Part shown: positions 38,996 through 46,411 of the stretch, piece after piece
How positions within the stretch are numbered: the stretch's first letter is position 1
How the letters are laid out: every line of letters begins with the position of its first letter
Assembly: GCF_018437505.1 (NCBI RefSeq)
Contig: NZ_CP072467.1
Coordinates: forward strand, 992,001 to 1,056,000
Source: Spiractinospora alimapuensis
GTDB taxonomy: Bacteria; Actinomycetota; Actinomycetes; Streptosporangiales; Streptosporangiaceae
DNA: 64,000 bases
Reading direction: 5' to 3'
Made by a program: the position numbers and the translations under genes
Notes under the pieces: model-generated
Databases searched by the model: none
The model's input: only the letters and a program-made list of their open reading frames with translations
What the model was told of the DNA's origin: nothing

Positions 38996-39016
38996 AAACC
39001 GAATCCTACTCGGTTT
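38996..39016 (-). promoter_or_regulatory. Operator-like palindrome over the thioesterase promoter
   Basis: Perfect inverted repeat AAACCGA-N7-TCGGTTT. The seven central bases contain TAGGAT on the minus strand, a good actinobacterial -10. A repressor bound here would block the promoter of the thioesterase gene 40 bases downstream. The regulator is not identified. Confidence 0.5.
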
Positions 39017-39185
39017 CGGTGGCTGAGCCATGGCGGTCACGGCGTGAACCGCGCCACCACGGCGGTGTCGGATCGTCACAACGGTCCCGAGGTGGCGGCG
39101 GTCCGCGACGGGGCAGTGCTGTGGCCCGTCGGGATCGCGTCGATCCGGACGGGGCCGCACGACCTCACCCATTCGAAGGCACGAC

Positions 39186-39500
39186 CTAGCCGACCCCGAC
39201 CGCGCGCAGTCCCGCGGCCGTGGCGGCGGCGACGAGGAGCACCACCAGGAACGGGGCCCGCAGGGCCAGGGCCACCGCGGCGGCCGCGACCGCCGCGACG
39301 CGGGGGACGTCGACTGTGAGGCTCTGTCCGGACGTGAAGGTCTCCAGGCCGATCAGCGCGGCCAGCAACGCGACCGGGACGATCGTCGCGAAGTCGGCGA
39401 TCCGTGGGTTGTCCAGCAGTCGACGCGGCGCCGTCATGCCGACCACCTTCAGTAGTAGGCATCCCACGCCCGTCACGAGGACCGCGATCCACATGCTCAT
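39186..39500 (-). CDS. azlD: AzlD-type branched-chain amino acid exporter subunit
   Basis: Small membrane protein of 104 residues with about four helices, matching AzlD (GVGCLLLKVVGM near the N-terminus). It works with AzlC in export of branched-chain amino acids or analogues. The ATG overlaps the azlC stop (TGATG), and the overlapping upstream frame is Arg/Pro-rich shadow sequence. Confidence 0.9.
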   Translation of the reverse strand: MSMWIAVLVTGVGCLLLKVVGMTAPRRLLDNPRIADFATIVPVALLAALIGLETFTSGQSLTVDVPRVAAVAAAAVALALRAPFLVVLLVAAATAAGLRAVGVG

Positions 39501-40201
39501 CACGTGCCTCCCGAGGTCTCGGTCGGGCGCGTCGACGCGGCGAGGGTGGCGACGAGGGCCGCGATCGCGGCGCACAGGACGGGGACTCCCGCCGGCAGGA
39601 ACGTCGTCGTCGCCAGGGCGATCGCCACGCCACCCAGGGCGACCCACCGTTCACGACCGCCGTGGCGCAGACGGGACCACAACAACGCCAGGAAGACGGC
39701 CGGGACCACGGCGTCCAGGCCCAGCGCGCTGATGTCGCCGACGTGTCCCGTGGCGACCGCGCCAACGACCGTCGTGACGTTCCAGCAGACGAAGGTGGTC
39801 ACCGCCGTGGTCGCGAAGCCGAGGCGCGCGTCGTCCCGGTCACGTTGGGCGAGGGCGACCGCCGTCGACTCGTCGATGACACCGTGGGTCGCCACGATCT
39901 TGCGGGTGCCGCGCCATCCCAGCACGTCGGCCAACCGCAGGCCGTAGAGCGTGTTCCTCGCCCCCAGCAGCATGGCTCCCACGACGCCGGCGGCGAGGTT
40001 CCCGCCACCCGCGATCACGCCGACCAGGGCGAACTGCGACGCGCCGGTGAAGGCGAGCACGCTGAGGACACTGGCCTGGGCCACGCTGAGGCCGGCGGTG
40101 ACCGCCGAGGTCCCGAAGGCCAGGCCGGCGAACCCCGCGGCGACACCCACACCCAGGCCGTCCCGCACAGGCGGCGCCCAGGCTCGTTGCGAAACGATCA
40201 T
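39500..40201 (-). CDS. azlC: AzlC-type branched-chain amino acid exporter subunit
   Basis: Membrane protein of 233 residues with the AzlC features LAFTGASQFALVG near residue 50 and GARNTLYGL near residue 83. It is coupled to azlD. About 40 bases separate it from the AraC-type regulator upstream on the same strand, so the three genes probably form an operon under that regulator. Confidence 0.93.
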   Translation of the reverse strand: MIVSQRAWAPPVRDGLGVGVAAGFAGLAFGTSAVTAGLSVAQASVLSVLAFTGASQFALVGVIAGGGNLAAGVVGAMLLGARNTLYGLRLADVLGWRGTRKIVATHGVIDESTAVALAQRDRDDARLGFATTAVTTFVCWNVTTVVGAVATGHVGDISALGLDAVVPAVFLALLWSRLRHGGRERWVALGGVAIALATTTFLPAGVPVLCAAIAALVATLAASTRPTETSGGT

Positions 40202-40242
40202 GCCAGGACACTATGTCGGGTCGACCCGGAAGTTCTTGAACG

Positions 40243-41097
40243 TTATTGCGTGAATCCACGACGGTACGCGCCGGGCCCCACACCGGTGTGCCGCTTGAAG
40301 TGACGCGTGAGGTGGGCCTGGTCGGCGAACCCAACCAGGTGCGCCACGTCGGCCGGCGCGTGGCCCTCGGCGAGGAGGTGTCGCGCCCGTAGCACGCGCA
40401 CCTGGTTGAGGTAGGCGTGCGGCGGCAGACCGTAGTGTCGCCTGAACGCGCGCAGGAGCGGGTGCGGCGCGGAGCCCACGGCGCTCGCCAACTCCGCCAG
40501 CGACGGTGGGCCCACCAGGCGCTGACGGAGGATCTCCTCCGCCCGGCGCACCGAGCTGGGCCCGTCCGCGGCGACCGCCGCCCGCCGTGGCCCGGACAGC
40601 GAGTGCTCACGGATCAGGGAGGTGAGCGCGAGCCGCAACAGGGTGGACGCGGACAGGTCGTCGCCCCGCTCGGCTGCGATGTGGGCCCGCCGCACGTGGC
40701 GCGACGCCGCCTCACCGCGCAGGGGTTCCTCCCCGAACCGCGGCGCGCCCGGGTGTCCCTCCGCTCGCGCGATGTCGCGCACGAACGCCTCGGTGGGGTA
40801 CATCACGCGGTACTCCCACCCGCTCGGAACCCCCGCCTGCCCGGTGTGCAGGGTGTCCGGCTCGATCAACCCCAGATCCCCCGCGACGGCGCGCCGAATG
40901 CCGCCCCGGTAGTAGTACTCCTCCACGCCGCGCTCGATGTGGGCCAACGTGTAGGTCGGATGCGTGTGCCGGGCGAAGCGGTGCCGCACGAAGCGCGCCC
41001 GCAACAGCTCGACCTCGGAGCTCGCGGGATGGCTCCAGTACCGCGCGTTCTCCGCCGGAGGCGCCACCCGCGCGTGCTCCTCGGCGACCGATGTCAT
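40243..41097 (-). CDS. AraC family transcriptional regulator
   Basis: Regulator of 284 residues: an N-terminal cupin-type sensing domain (HTHPTYTLAHIERGVEEY near residue 45, GDLGLIEPDTLHTG) and a C-terminal double helix-turn-helix (PSLAELASAVGSAPHPLLRAFRRHYG; GFADQAHLTRHFKRHTGVGP). It probably controls azlCD and itself. The ligand is unknown. Confidence 0.92.
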   Translation of the reverse strand: MTSVAEEHARVAPPAENARYWSHPASSEVELLRARFVRHRFARHTHPTYTLAHIERGVEEYYYRGGIRRAVAGDLGLIEPDTLHTGQAGVPSGWEYRVMYPTEAFVRDIARAEGHPGAPRFGEEPLRGEAASRHVRRAHIAAERGDDLSASTLLRLALTSLIREHSLSGPRRAAVAADGPSSVRRAEEILRQRLVGPPSLAELASAVGSAPHPLLRAFRRHYGLPPHAYLNQVRVLRARHLLAEGHAPADVAHLVGFADQAHLTRHFKRHTGVGPGAYRRGFTQ

Positions 41098-41881
41098 TCG
41101 TTCAGCCTAGGTCGTCACCAGGACATCCACCGCCCCCGAGGAGGGTGAGAACCGCCCCTGACCTGCGGCCACCGGCGACGCCCCGCTCCCCTCACCCCAG
41201 ACCGCGGGACTGGGGGAGTCGCTTGGAGGCTCGCGGATGATGTGAGGCCGCCCCGGGCGACGGCGCCCAGCGATCCGTGACGGGCGACCCGGCCGGCCGT
41301 TCGCGTGGGTCGGCGTAGGGAACGTCGTTCGCGGCGCGAGCCTAGTGCTACCAAGAAGCCCAGCGGTTGGGGCTCACGACCTGGCGTCCCCGCTCGGCGC
41401 GGGCCCACACCGCGGTCACCGCCACGCCCGCCCTTCGTCTCCGGTCCGGGTGGTCCCCGGAGCCGTGACCCCGCCCACGGACCTCTGTGGTTCTGGGGAG
41501 TCTGTGCGGTGCCGAGCACCTCAGCGTGGTGTGCGCACCCACCGCCACGCGGCCCCGACGCGTCGAGCGGCTGGGCCCGGTTCTCGTTCCCCAGCCCGTG
41601 ACCAGGGGCCCCTCTCCCGAGACCACCCCTGGTGGTGGCGAACAGGACCGACTCCGCAGCCACACGTCGGAGCGGAGGCACCCGTCCGCGGTCGCCGGCC
41701 GGGTCACGGCCCGGCCTCGGACGCCACGACGCCCACACGGCGGGTTCCAGGTCGGCGACCGACAGCACCATGGGGCTCTCTGGATCGCCACCGCGTCGTG
41801 ACGCGCTCCGTGCCGGCACGCGACGACCACGTCGGTGGCCGCGCCGCGCTCGGTGTCGGCACCGGCTGGCCGCGTTCGGAG
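41098..41881. other. 784-base stretch without a supportable gene
   Basis: Open frames on both strands here are Arg/Pro/Ser-rich shadow sequence with no domain, membrane segment or good start. A short hairpin ACCACC-CCT-GGTGGT lies near 41624-41638 and may end the LysR transcript. The promoter of the AraC gene should lie at the left end. A decayed gene cannot be excluded. Confidence 0.5.
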
Positions 41882-42826
41882 TCAGTTGACCTGGGTGAGC
41901 GGTCCCGTGGTGAGGGGGTGGCGCGCGGCGTAGGTGTCGGCGGCGTCGCGGAGCGCGCGGACGGTGGCGCGGATCGCGGGTCGGCGGCCGTTCTCGGAGC
42001 GCCAGAACGCGTAGACGTGTCGCGCCAGGGCGGGACGTACGGGAACGAGCCGCACCCCCGGCGGCGGCAGGCCGACACCGAGACGCGGCATGACGGCGGC
42101 ACCGAGGCCGGCCGCGACCAGGGCCAGGCGGGTTTGGTGTTCCTCGGCCGCGTGCACGATGACCGGCTCGACACCCCGTGCGCGCACCATGTGGTGGAGC
42201 CAGTCGCTGCAGATGGAGCCGTGGCTCCAGCCGATCCACCTCTCCCGCAGGACCTCGTCGAGGTCGAGGCTCTCCCGGTAGGCCAGGGGGTGATCCACGG
42301 GCAGCGCGATGTCGGCGACGTCCTCGATGAGGGCCGCTCGTTGCACACCCTCGGGAAGGGACAGCGGGGCGCCGGCCCAGTCGATCACGATGGCGAGGTC
42401 GGAGTCGCCACGGTCAACCGCGCTCACCGTGACGTCCGGTTCCCCCTCGCGGAGCTCCACGCGCAGTCCCGGAAAGCCGTCGGCCAACGTCCTCAGCGCG
42501 GACGGCACGATGTCACGCGCGGCGGTGGCCACGGACGAGAGCACGACGTGGCCGATCACTTCCTCCCGGTGCGCCTCGACCTCGGACTCCGCCTGGCGCA
42601 CCAGGGAGAGGATCTCACCCGTGTGGCGCACGAGGATCTCGGCGGCCTCGGTCAGGCGGACACCCCGCCCGTTGCGCTCGACGAGGGGTTGTCCCACCTC
42701 GCGTTCGAGTTTGCTCAGTTGTTGGGACACCGCGGAGTTCGTGACGTGCAGGGTCGCGGCCGCACCGCTCAACGAACCGCTCATCGCGATGGCGTGCAGC
42801 ACTCTCATTCGATCCACACTCAACAC
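41882..42826 (-). CDS. LysR family transcriptional regulator
   Basis: Regulator of 314 residues. The winged helix-turn-helix is at the N-terminus (HAIAMSGSLSGAAATLHVTNSAVSQQLSKLE) and the two-lobed ligand domain follows. It is divergent from a DUF3291 gene with 72 bases between starts, so it probably controls that gene. Confidence 0.93.
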   Translation of the reverse strand: MLSVDRMRVLHAIAMSGSLSGAAATLHVTNSAVSQQLSKLEREVGQPLVERNGRGVRLTEAAEILVRHTGEILSLVRQAESEVEAHREEVIGHVVLSSVATAARDIVPSALRTLADGFPGLRVELREGEPDVTVSAVDRGDSDLAIVIDWAGAPLSLPEGVQRAALIEDVADIALPVDHPLAYRESLDLDEVLRERWIGWSHGSICSDWLHHMVRARGVEPVIVHAAEEHQTRLALVAAGLGAAVMPRLGVGLPPPGVRLVPVRPALARHVYAFWRSENGRRPAIRATVRALRDAADTYAARHPLTTGPLTQVN

Positions 42827-42849
42827 GAAAGCAATACTAACACCGCGAC

Positions 42850-42872
42850 TTAGGAGATTGAAGCAGACCTAA
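42850..42872. promoter_or_regulatory. Candidate LysR-type operator
   Basis: Inverted repeat TTAGG-N13-CCTAA centred between the divergent LysR and DUF3291 starts, where a LysR-type activator would bind. Confidence 0.45.
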
Positions 42873-42898
42873 CGTCCATTCGGGGATACAACCGAAGT

Positions 42899-43396
42899 AT
42901 GACGAAGCAAACGCTCACTGAGCCCACACACGCGCCGTTCACCGCGCCGCCGCGCGACCGCGACCCCGATGTGCCCGTACTGGCGATGGCGCACACCGTC
43001 AGCGCCCCCGGAGTCCCCGCCGACGGACTGGCGGAGGTCAGGGCCACCTTGCGCGCGGGGATGACACGAGGCCCGGAACCCCTCGCGGTGTCCGAGGGGG
43101 ACATCGTCGACCTGTCCCTGTGGGAGTCCCCGCTGGACGTACGCGCCTTCGTCCACGGACGCCACCAGGACCTGCTCCGGCTTCGACGCCGGTGGGGACT
43201 CCCCGCCGACGCCGTGACACGCGTGCTGTGGTGGGTCGCGCCCGGGCACACGCCCGACCACGCCGAGGCCGCGGCACGCCTACGCCACCTGCGGGAGTTC
43301 GGCCCGGACCGCGAGGCGTTCACCCTGCGCAGCCCGGTGCCGCCCCCTCAGGTCTCGCGCAGGGCCTCGACCGCGGCCGCGAGGTCCTCGGGATAA
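42899..43396 (+). CDS. DUF3291 domain protein
   Basis: Protein of 165 residues. The core has the DUF3291 pattern: [16 protein letters not shown] near residue 77, then [19 protein letters not shown] and [10 protein letters not shown], a dimeric alpha/beta-barrel-like monooxygenase fold. The usual end is near PVPPP; the last 15 residues (QVSRRAS...) lie over the end of the convergent pseudouridine synthase gene and look like read-through into it. The ribosome-binding site is weak. Probably regulated by the divergent LysR protein. Confidence 0.8.
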   Translation: MTKQTLTEPTHAPFTAPPRDRDPDVPVLAMAHTVSAPGVPADGLAEVRATLRAGMTRGPEPLAVSEGDIVDLSLWESPLDVRAFVHGRHQDLLRLRRRWGLPADAVTRVLWWVAPGHTPDHAEAAARLRHLREFGPDREAFTLRSPVPPPQVSRRASTAAARSSG

Positions 43397-44274
43397 GGAC
43401 TGGTGAACTCCATCGGGCGCCCCTCCGTGGGGTGGGTGAAGCCCAGACGCACCGCGTGCAGCCACTGGCGGGTGACGCCCAGCCGCTCGGCCAGTCGCGG
43501 GTCGGCGCCATAGAGTCGGTCGCCGACACAGGGGTGACGCAGGGCTGCCATGTGGACCCGGATCTGGTGCGTGCGCCCCGTCTCCAGCGTGATGTCCAGG
43601 AGGCTGGCGGCGCGGAAGGCCTCGATGGTGTCGTAGTGCGTCACCGAGGGTCGTCCACCGGCGACCACGGCGAACCGTCCGTCCCCGCTGGGGTGCCGGT
43701 CGATGGGGGCGTCAACGGTGCCGCGGAGGGGATCCGGCCGGCCCTGCACCAACGCGTGGTAGCCCTTGTCCACGGTCCGCTCCTTGAACGCCCGCTTCAA
43801 CGCGCCGTAGGCCGCCTCGCTCTTGGCGAGCACCATGGTCCCCGTGGTGTTGGCGTCCAGGCGATGGACGACGCCCTGACGTTCCGCCGCGCCACTGGTG
43901 GTCAGGCGCACCCCGGACGCGAGCAGACCCTCCACCACGGTGGGGCCGGTCCAGCCCACCGCGGGGTGGACGGCGATCCCGGTGGGCTTGTCCACGACGA
44001 CGATGTCGGCGTCCTCGTAGATGATCCCGAGTCCCGGGACGGCCTGAGGCTGCGTCGTCGGGGCGCTCGGCGGAGGGGGCAACGAGATGTCGAGCCACGC
44101 GCCGGCGAACACCCGGTCGGACTTGGCGGCGTCCTGACCGTCGACCAGGACGTCCCCGGCGCCGATGATCTCCGCGGCGCGAGCGCGGGACAGGCCGAAC
44201 ATACGCGCGATCGCGGTGTCCAGGCGTTCCCCGGCCAGACCGTCGGGGACGGGCAGACTGCGTTGGTCACCCAT
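43348..44274 (-). CDS. RluD-type 23S rRNA pseudouridine synthase
   Basis: Enzyme of 308 residues. An S4 RNA-binding domain at the N-terminus ([22 protein letters not shown]) is followed by the catalytic domain with the aspartate motif [14 protein letters not shown] near residue 135 and the closing motif [12 protein letters not shown] near residue 230. The site modified is most likely in 23S rRNA, as for RluD. The ATG at 44274 overlaps the end of lspA by 8 bases. It overlaps the end of the convergent DUF3291 gene by 49 bases. Confidence 0.94.
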   Translation of the reverse strand: MGDQRSLPVPDGLAGERLDTAIARMFGLSRARAAEIIGAGDVLVDGQDAAKSDRVFAGAWLDISLPPPPSAPTTQPQAVPGLGIIYEDADIVVVDKPTGIAVHPAVGWTGPTVVEGLLASGVRLTTSGAAERQGVVHRLDANTTGTMVLAKSEAAYGALKRAFKERTVDKGYHALVQGRPDPLRGTVDAPIDRHPSGDGRFAVVAGGRPSVTHYDTIEAFRAASLLDITLETGRTHQIRVHMAALRHPCVGDRLYGADPRLAERLGVTRQWLHAVRLGFTHPTEGRPMEFTSPYPEDLAAAVEALRET

Positions 44275-45007
44275 GACGATCGTCCCGCGTCGAGGTGTCG
44301 GAGCCGCCCGGGCCCTGGCCGTCGTCGCGCCCGGCACCGTCACCGGGGGTGTCGGCGCCGGCCTGGGGCGGATGCGTGGTCGTGTCCGTCGCCTCGTCAC
44401 GCGTGGACGGCGTGGTGGCCTTCTCGCTGGCCGAGGCGTCGGCGTCCCTGTCCTTCTTGCGCGCGTCCCGGGTTCCGTCCAGGTTCACGCCGAAGAAGGC
44501 CAGGAGCACCGCGAGGACGCCACCGCAGACGATCGCGGAGTCGGCCAGGTTGAACACCGGCCAGTTGGGGACCTGGATCCAGTCGATCACGTGGCCCTGG
44601 AGCGGTGCCGGCTCACGGAAGAACCGGTCGATGAGGTTGCCCACCGCCCCACCGAGCACGAGCCCCAGGGCGATCGCCCATCCGACGCTGCGCAGCTTGA
44701 AGGCGGCGCGCAGGATCGCCACGACCACGATCGTGGCGATGATGGTGAAGACCCACGGGAAGCCCTGTCCGATGGAGAAGGCCGCACCGGAGTTGAAGAC
44801 CAGCGTCAGGGTGAGAAACCCGCCCAGCAGTTCCACTGGGTCGTGCGCCGAGTAGTTGCTCAGCGCGATCTCCTTGGTGGCGAAATCGAGGGCCACGGCC
44901 ACCAGGGCCAGCCCACCGAAGAGCCAGAGCCGCCGCGGGGCCTGCGCCGTCGCGGTGTCGTCGTTCGCGTCCTCTGTCCCCTCGGGGGGCTCCTGCTCTG
45001 TACTCAG
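44267..45007 (-). CDS. lspA: Lipoprotein signal peptidase, apparent CTG start
   Basis: Membrane aspartic protease that removes the signal peptide of lipidated prolipoproteins. Catalytic aspartates are in GNLIDRFF and FNLADSAI, and NSGAAFS is the family motif. The first membrane helix ([16 protein letters not shown]) lies upstream of every ATG, GTG or TTG in frame except an internal GTG that would cut the helix. The only fitting start is CTG at 45007, which overlaps the upstream stop (CTGA) and has GAGGAG five bases ahead. That gives 246 residues with a 29-residue charged N-terminus and a 75-residue acidic cytoplasmic tail. Confidence 0.9.
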   Translation of the reverse strand: MSTEQEPPEGTEDANDDTATAQAPRRLWLFGGLALVAVALDFATKEIALSNYSAHDPVELLGGFLTLTLVFNSGAAFSIGQGFPWVFTIIATIVVVAILRAAFKLRSVGWAIALGLVLGGAVGNLIDRFFREPAPLQGHVIDWIQVPNWPVFNLADSAIVCGGVLAVLLAFFGVNLDGTRDARKKDRDADASASEKATTPSTRDEATDTTTHPPQAGADTPGDGAGRDDGQGPGGSDTSTRDDRHG

Positions 45008-45408
45008 CGACGCTCCTCGCGCTGTTTACACCGCACGCACTGGGTGGCGCGAGGGAACACCTGAAGCCGGGCCTTCCCGATCGCCTTGCCACACGACTCG
45101 CATGCGCCGTAGGTTCCGGCATCGATCCGTTCAACCGCTCGTTTACTCTGCGCGAGCAGCTCACGAGTATTGTAGGTCAGCGCGAGGTCCTGTTCGCGCT
45201 GGTGCGCCTTCGCCCCGGTGTCAGTGGGGTCGTCCCCGGCGGTGTCCACCGAGTTCGCGAGCCACTCGGCGAGGGACGTCTCGGCCTGGGTCACCTCGCC
45301 GCGCAGGCGGGTGATCTCCCCTTCCAGCTCCGCTCGGACCGTGGTGAGTTCCTCCTCGGTCCAGGGATCCTCGTCGCCACGTACGGGGAGGTTCTCCGTC
45401 TCCGACAT
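45004..45408 (-). CDS. DksA/TraR-type zinc finger protein
   Basis: Protein of 134 residues of the DksA/TraR family, with an N-terminal coiled-coil region (TEEELTTVRAELEGEITRLRGEV) and a C-terminal four-cysteine zinc finger (CESCGK ... CVRCK). The ATG at 45408 has aagggggaa upstream; an ATG at 45480 with ggagggg upstream is an alternative. It is coupled to lspA. It may act on RNA polymerase, but the DksA acidic tip was not confirmed. Confidence 0.9.
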   Translation of the reverse strand: MSETENLPVRGDEDPWTEEELTTVRAELEGEITRLRGEVTQAETSLAEWLANSVDTAGDDPTDTGAKAHQREQDLALTYNTRELLAQSKRAVERIDAGTYGACESCGKAIGKARLQVFPRATQCVRCKQREERR

Positions 45409-45578
45409 CTGCGGTTCCCCCTTCCGCGTCGCTCCACGTTGACGAACGGCACCCCGTTGCACAGCGGCTGACGATCCCATTCGATTCCCGCCCCTCCACA
45501 CGCGCGGACCCGGCCGCGGCGGTCTCCCCTGGCATTACACAACCGTGCGTCTCGTCCCGAATGCGCACAGTGCCGGGA

Positions 45579-45607
45579 ACACTAGACGGTTCACGCAGGT
45601 GAGGCAA
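45579..45607 (-). promoter_or_regulatory. Candidate promoter of the dksA-like/lspA/rluD operon
   Basis: On the minus strand TTGCCT (45602-45607), 17-base spacer, TAGTGT (45579-45584), about 170 bases ahead of the zinc-finger gene. The rest of the 306-base gap (45409-45714) shows no gene. Confidence 0.5.
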
Positions 45608-45714
45608 TCATTCACCGAACGTCACGAGGACTTTTGACCATCTCGTTAACGCCTGCGGACACCACGAGAACCCGAGGGGCCTGACGTGGGAAAACACTGC
45701 CCCGATCCGGTGGT

Positions 45715-45978
45715 CTACTCGATGGTGACGAAGCCGCCGTAGTCGTGCGCGAGGGTCGACAGGTGCGGCTCCTCGAACACGGCCGGTCCGCCGTGGGGGC
45801 CCGTACGCACCACCACGACCCAGTCGACGTCCTCGGCGTCGTCCTCGCCAGCCAGCATCTCCCGATGCACGGTGCACGGTTCGTATCCCTGGTCGGACAG
45901 CTCCTCGGCGAGCTCCTCCGCGTCGTCCCTGTCCGGCAGGGAGACGAGGACCTGTCCCTCGTCCGCTTCCTCGACCAT
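45715..45978 (-). CDS. Small acidic protein, unknown function
   Basis: Soluble acidic protein of 87 residues, alternating helix and strand (VLVSLPDRDDAEELAEELSDQGY; DWVVVVRTG), which suggests a small ferredoxin-like or RnE-inhibitor-like fold. The ATG at 45978 is chosen because ggaggtg sits just upstream. It is divergent from the ileS leader and seems to be a single-gene unit. Confidence 0.75.
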   Translation of the reverse strand: MVEEADEGQVLVSLPDRDDAEELAEELSDQGYEPCTVHREMLAGEDDAEDVDWVVVVRTGPHGGPAVFEEPHLSTLAHDYGGFVTIE

Positions 45979-46118
45979 CGGCCACCTCCGCTGTACCGCC
46001 TTCACCGGCGACAAAGGATAGGCCAGTCCGGGGAACTCCAGGACACGCGGTGTGGTGCGAGAAGACCGTCGTCGGTCGCGACAATCCGTCGGGTCGGTGG
46101 CCTACTGTGCGTTATTCT

Positions 46119-46411
46119 TGGTGCTGACGCAGCGACGATGGGGACACGCGCCCACGGAAACAGCCGTCGAGCGACCCGGGGACGGTGAGAGCCCGGGGGC
46201 ATGACCGTGCGGGGCATCACCCCGGAGCCGCCGGAGGAAAAGCCGGAGTGTTCCGGCCTGAGTAGAACCGGCCGTCACGTAACGAAGCGGACCGTGATCC
46301 CTCGGAGGGGAGTCGGTCAAGAAGGGTGGTACCGCGGGGTCGCGCACCTCGTCCCTTCGACCAGCCAGCACCCCATCTCCCCCCGGGGGGAGTTCGATCT
46401 GGAAGGTACCA
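46119..46411 (+). ncRNA. T-box leader of ileS
   Basis: Isoleucyl-tRNA-sensing leader. The T-box motif AAGGGTGGTACCGCGG is at 46322-46337; its TGGT bulge (46327-46330) fits the ACCA end of tRNA-Ile. Stem I elements are upstream (GGTGAGAGCCCGGG, then GCATCACCCCGGAG), which puts an ATC isoleucine specifier at 46216-46218. There is no U-run terminator. A 16-base palindrome CTCCCCCC/GGGGGGAG (46377-46392) lies before the ribosome-binding site. TGGTACC of the T-box (46327-46333) is exactly complementary to GGTACCA (46405-46411) next to the start codon, which points to control of translation. Confidence 0.88.
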
